DNA of 6,056 nt, from NCBI GenBank assembly GCA_937983075.1, contig CALKAQ010000169.1, positions 1 to 6,056 of the forward strand. The letters run 5' to 3'. Shown here piece by piece: positions 5,779-6,056 of the stretch. This stretch comes from an uncultured bacterium (lineage in GTDB: Bacteria > Bacillota > Limnochordia > DTU080 > JAAYLA01). Made by a program: the position numbers and the translations under genes. The notes below the pieces were generated by a model. The model was not told where the DNA came from and searched no databases. It saw only the letters and a program-made list of their open reading frames with translations. Numbering within the stretch: the stretch's first letter is position 1; each line of letters opens with the position of its first letter.

Positions 5779-6056
5779 TTACACTCCCGCCTGCTTGCGC
5801 AGCTCCGCCTCGACGGCTTCGTCCGGCGCCATGCGGCCGTAACCCGCCGCCGTCTTGGCGCCCGCCCCCGCCCAGTCGAGCGCCCCGGCCAACCAATCCA
5901 TGACACGGTCGAGATCCTCGCCGGTGACGTTCCCGGCCGGGATCACCCCGAAGAGGAACCGCGCGCCTTGTTCCGTCGTCAGGAAGAAGACGGGGACGGG
6001 CGACCGCCAGTCGCCGGGCGGGTCGTCCTCGGTCCAATTGGCGTAGTGGGGCGTCA
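5779..6056 (-). CDS. cmr6: Cmr6 (type III-B RAMP subunit), C-terminal part, runs off window
   Basis: Translated from the raw sequence in the frame ending at the TAA at 5779-5781, giving 91 residues with no start inside the window. The segment reads TPHYANWTEDDPPGDWRSPV..VFFLTTEQGARFLFGV..., then WLAGALDWAGAGAKTAAGYG, then RMAPD. This matches the C-terminus of Cmr6: 'PHY..., P-x-D, P-x-P-V-x-F-L-x-V', followed by 'A-L-x-x-x-G-x-G-A-K-T-A-x-G-Y-G', the glycine-rich loop of the RAMP fold. Cmr6 is a Cas7-type subunit near the crRNA 3' end of the Cmr complex, which cleaves target RNA and, through Cas10 (Cmr2), makes cyclic oligoadenylate. Its position immediately before two CARF genes fits supply of that messenger. 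The rest of cmr6, and presumably other cmr genes, should lie beyond 6056. A longer open frame in another register covers this stretch, but its product is low-complexity and Arg/Gly-rich, which marks it as a shadow. Confidence 0.9.
   Translation of the reverse strand, partial: TPHYANWTEDDPPGDWRSPVPVFFLTTEQGARFLFGVIPAGNVTGEDLDRVMDWLAGALDWAGAGAKTAAGYGRMAPDEAVEAELRKQAGV

Noticed and set aside
5750..6037. N-terminal extension of the NE0113-type frame up to 6037
   Set aside because: This stretch is Arg/Gly-rich low complexity and overlaps cmr6, whose frame gives a clear Cmr6 C-terminus ending at 5779.
1..6056. CRISPR repeat array
   Set aside because: I saw no regularly spaced direct repeats of 25-40 bases on either strand; the window is nearly all coding.

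Overview
The window is a slice of a multi-part CRISPR-Cas operon. Every convincing gene lies on the minus strand, so transcription runs from 6056 towards 1. In that order the genes are: the C-terminal end of a type III-B Cmr6 subunit (5779-6056, cut by the window edge), a CARF protein of the NE0113 family (4559-5749), a CARF protein with a C-terminal RelE-like domain resembling the Cami1 effector (3412-4476), and then the type I-B Cascade genes cas8b/csh1 (1180-3267), cas7/csh2 (222-1193) and the start of cas5 (1-183, cut by the window edge). A tiny 43-codon reading frame of uncertain status fills the gap between the CARF-RelE gene and cas8b. No CRISPR array, RNA gene or mobile element is visible, and no gene-free gap exceeds 150 bases.

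The parts fit a combined type III-B / type I-B locus. In known type III systems, target-bound Cmr complex makes cyclic oligoadenylate, which binds CARF proteins. The two CARF genes directly downstream of cmr6 are therefore the likely responders: one a predicted translation-blocking RelE-type mRNA interferase that may also degrade its own activator, the other a CARF/winged-helix protein with no nuclease motif that I could identify. The cas8b-cas7-cas5 genes encode the DNA-targeting type I-B complex. cas3, cas6 and cas1/2/4 are not seen and would be expected beyond position 1, or elsewhere in the genome.

The host cannot be named. High GC, GGAGG-like ribosome binding sites, frequent GTG/TTG starts and a III-B plus I-B pairing would suit a high-GC, possibly thermophilic bacterium, for example of the Bacillota, but this is a weak inference. 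GC looks higher in the cmr6/CARF half than in the cas8b/cas7 half, which hints that the locus was assembled from two modules.
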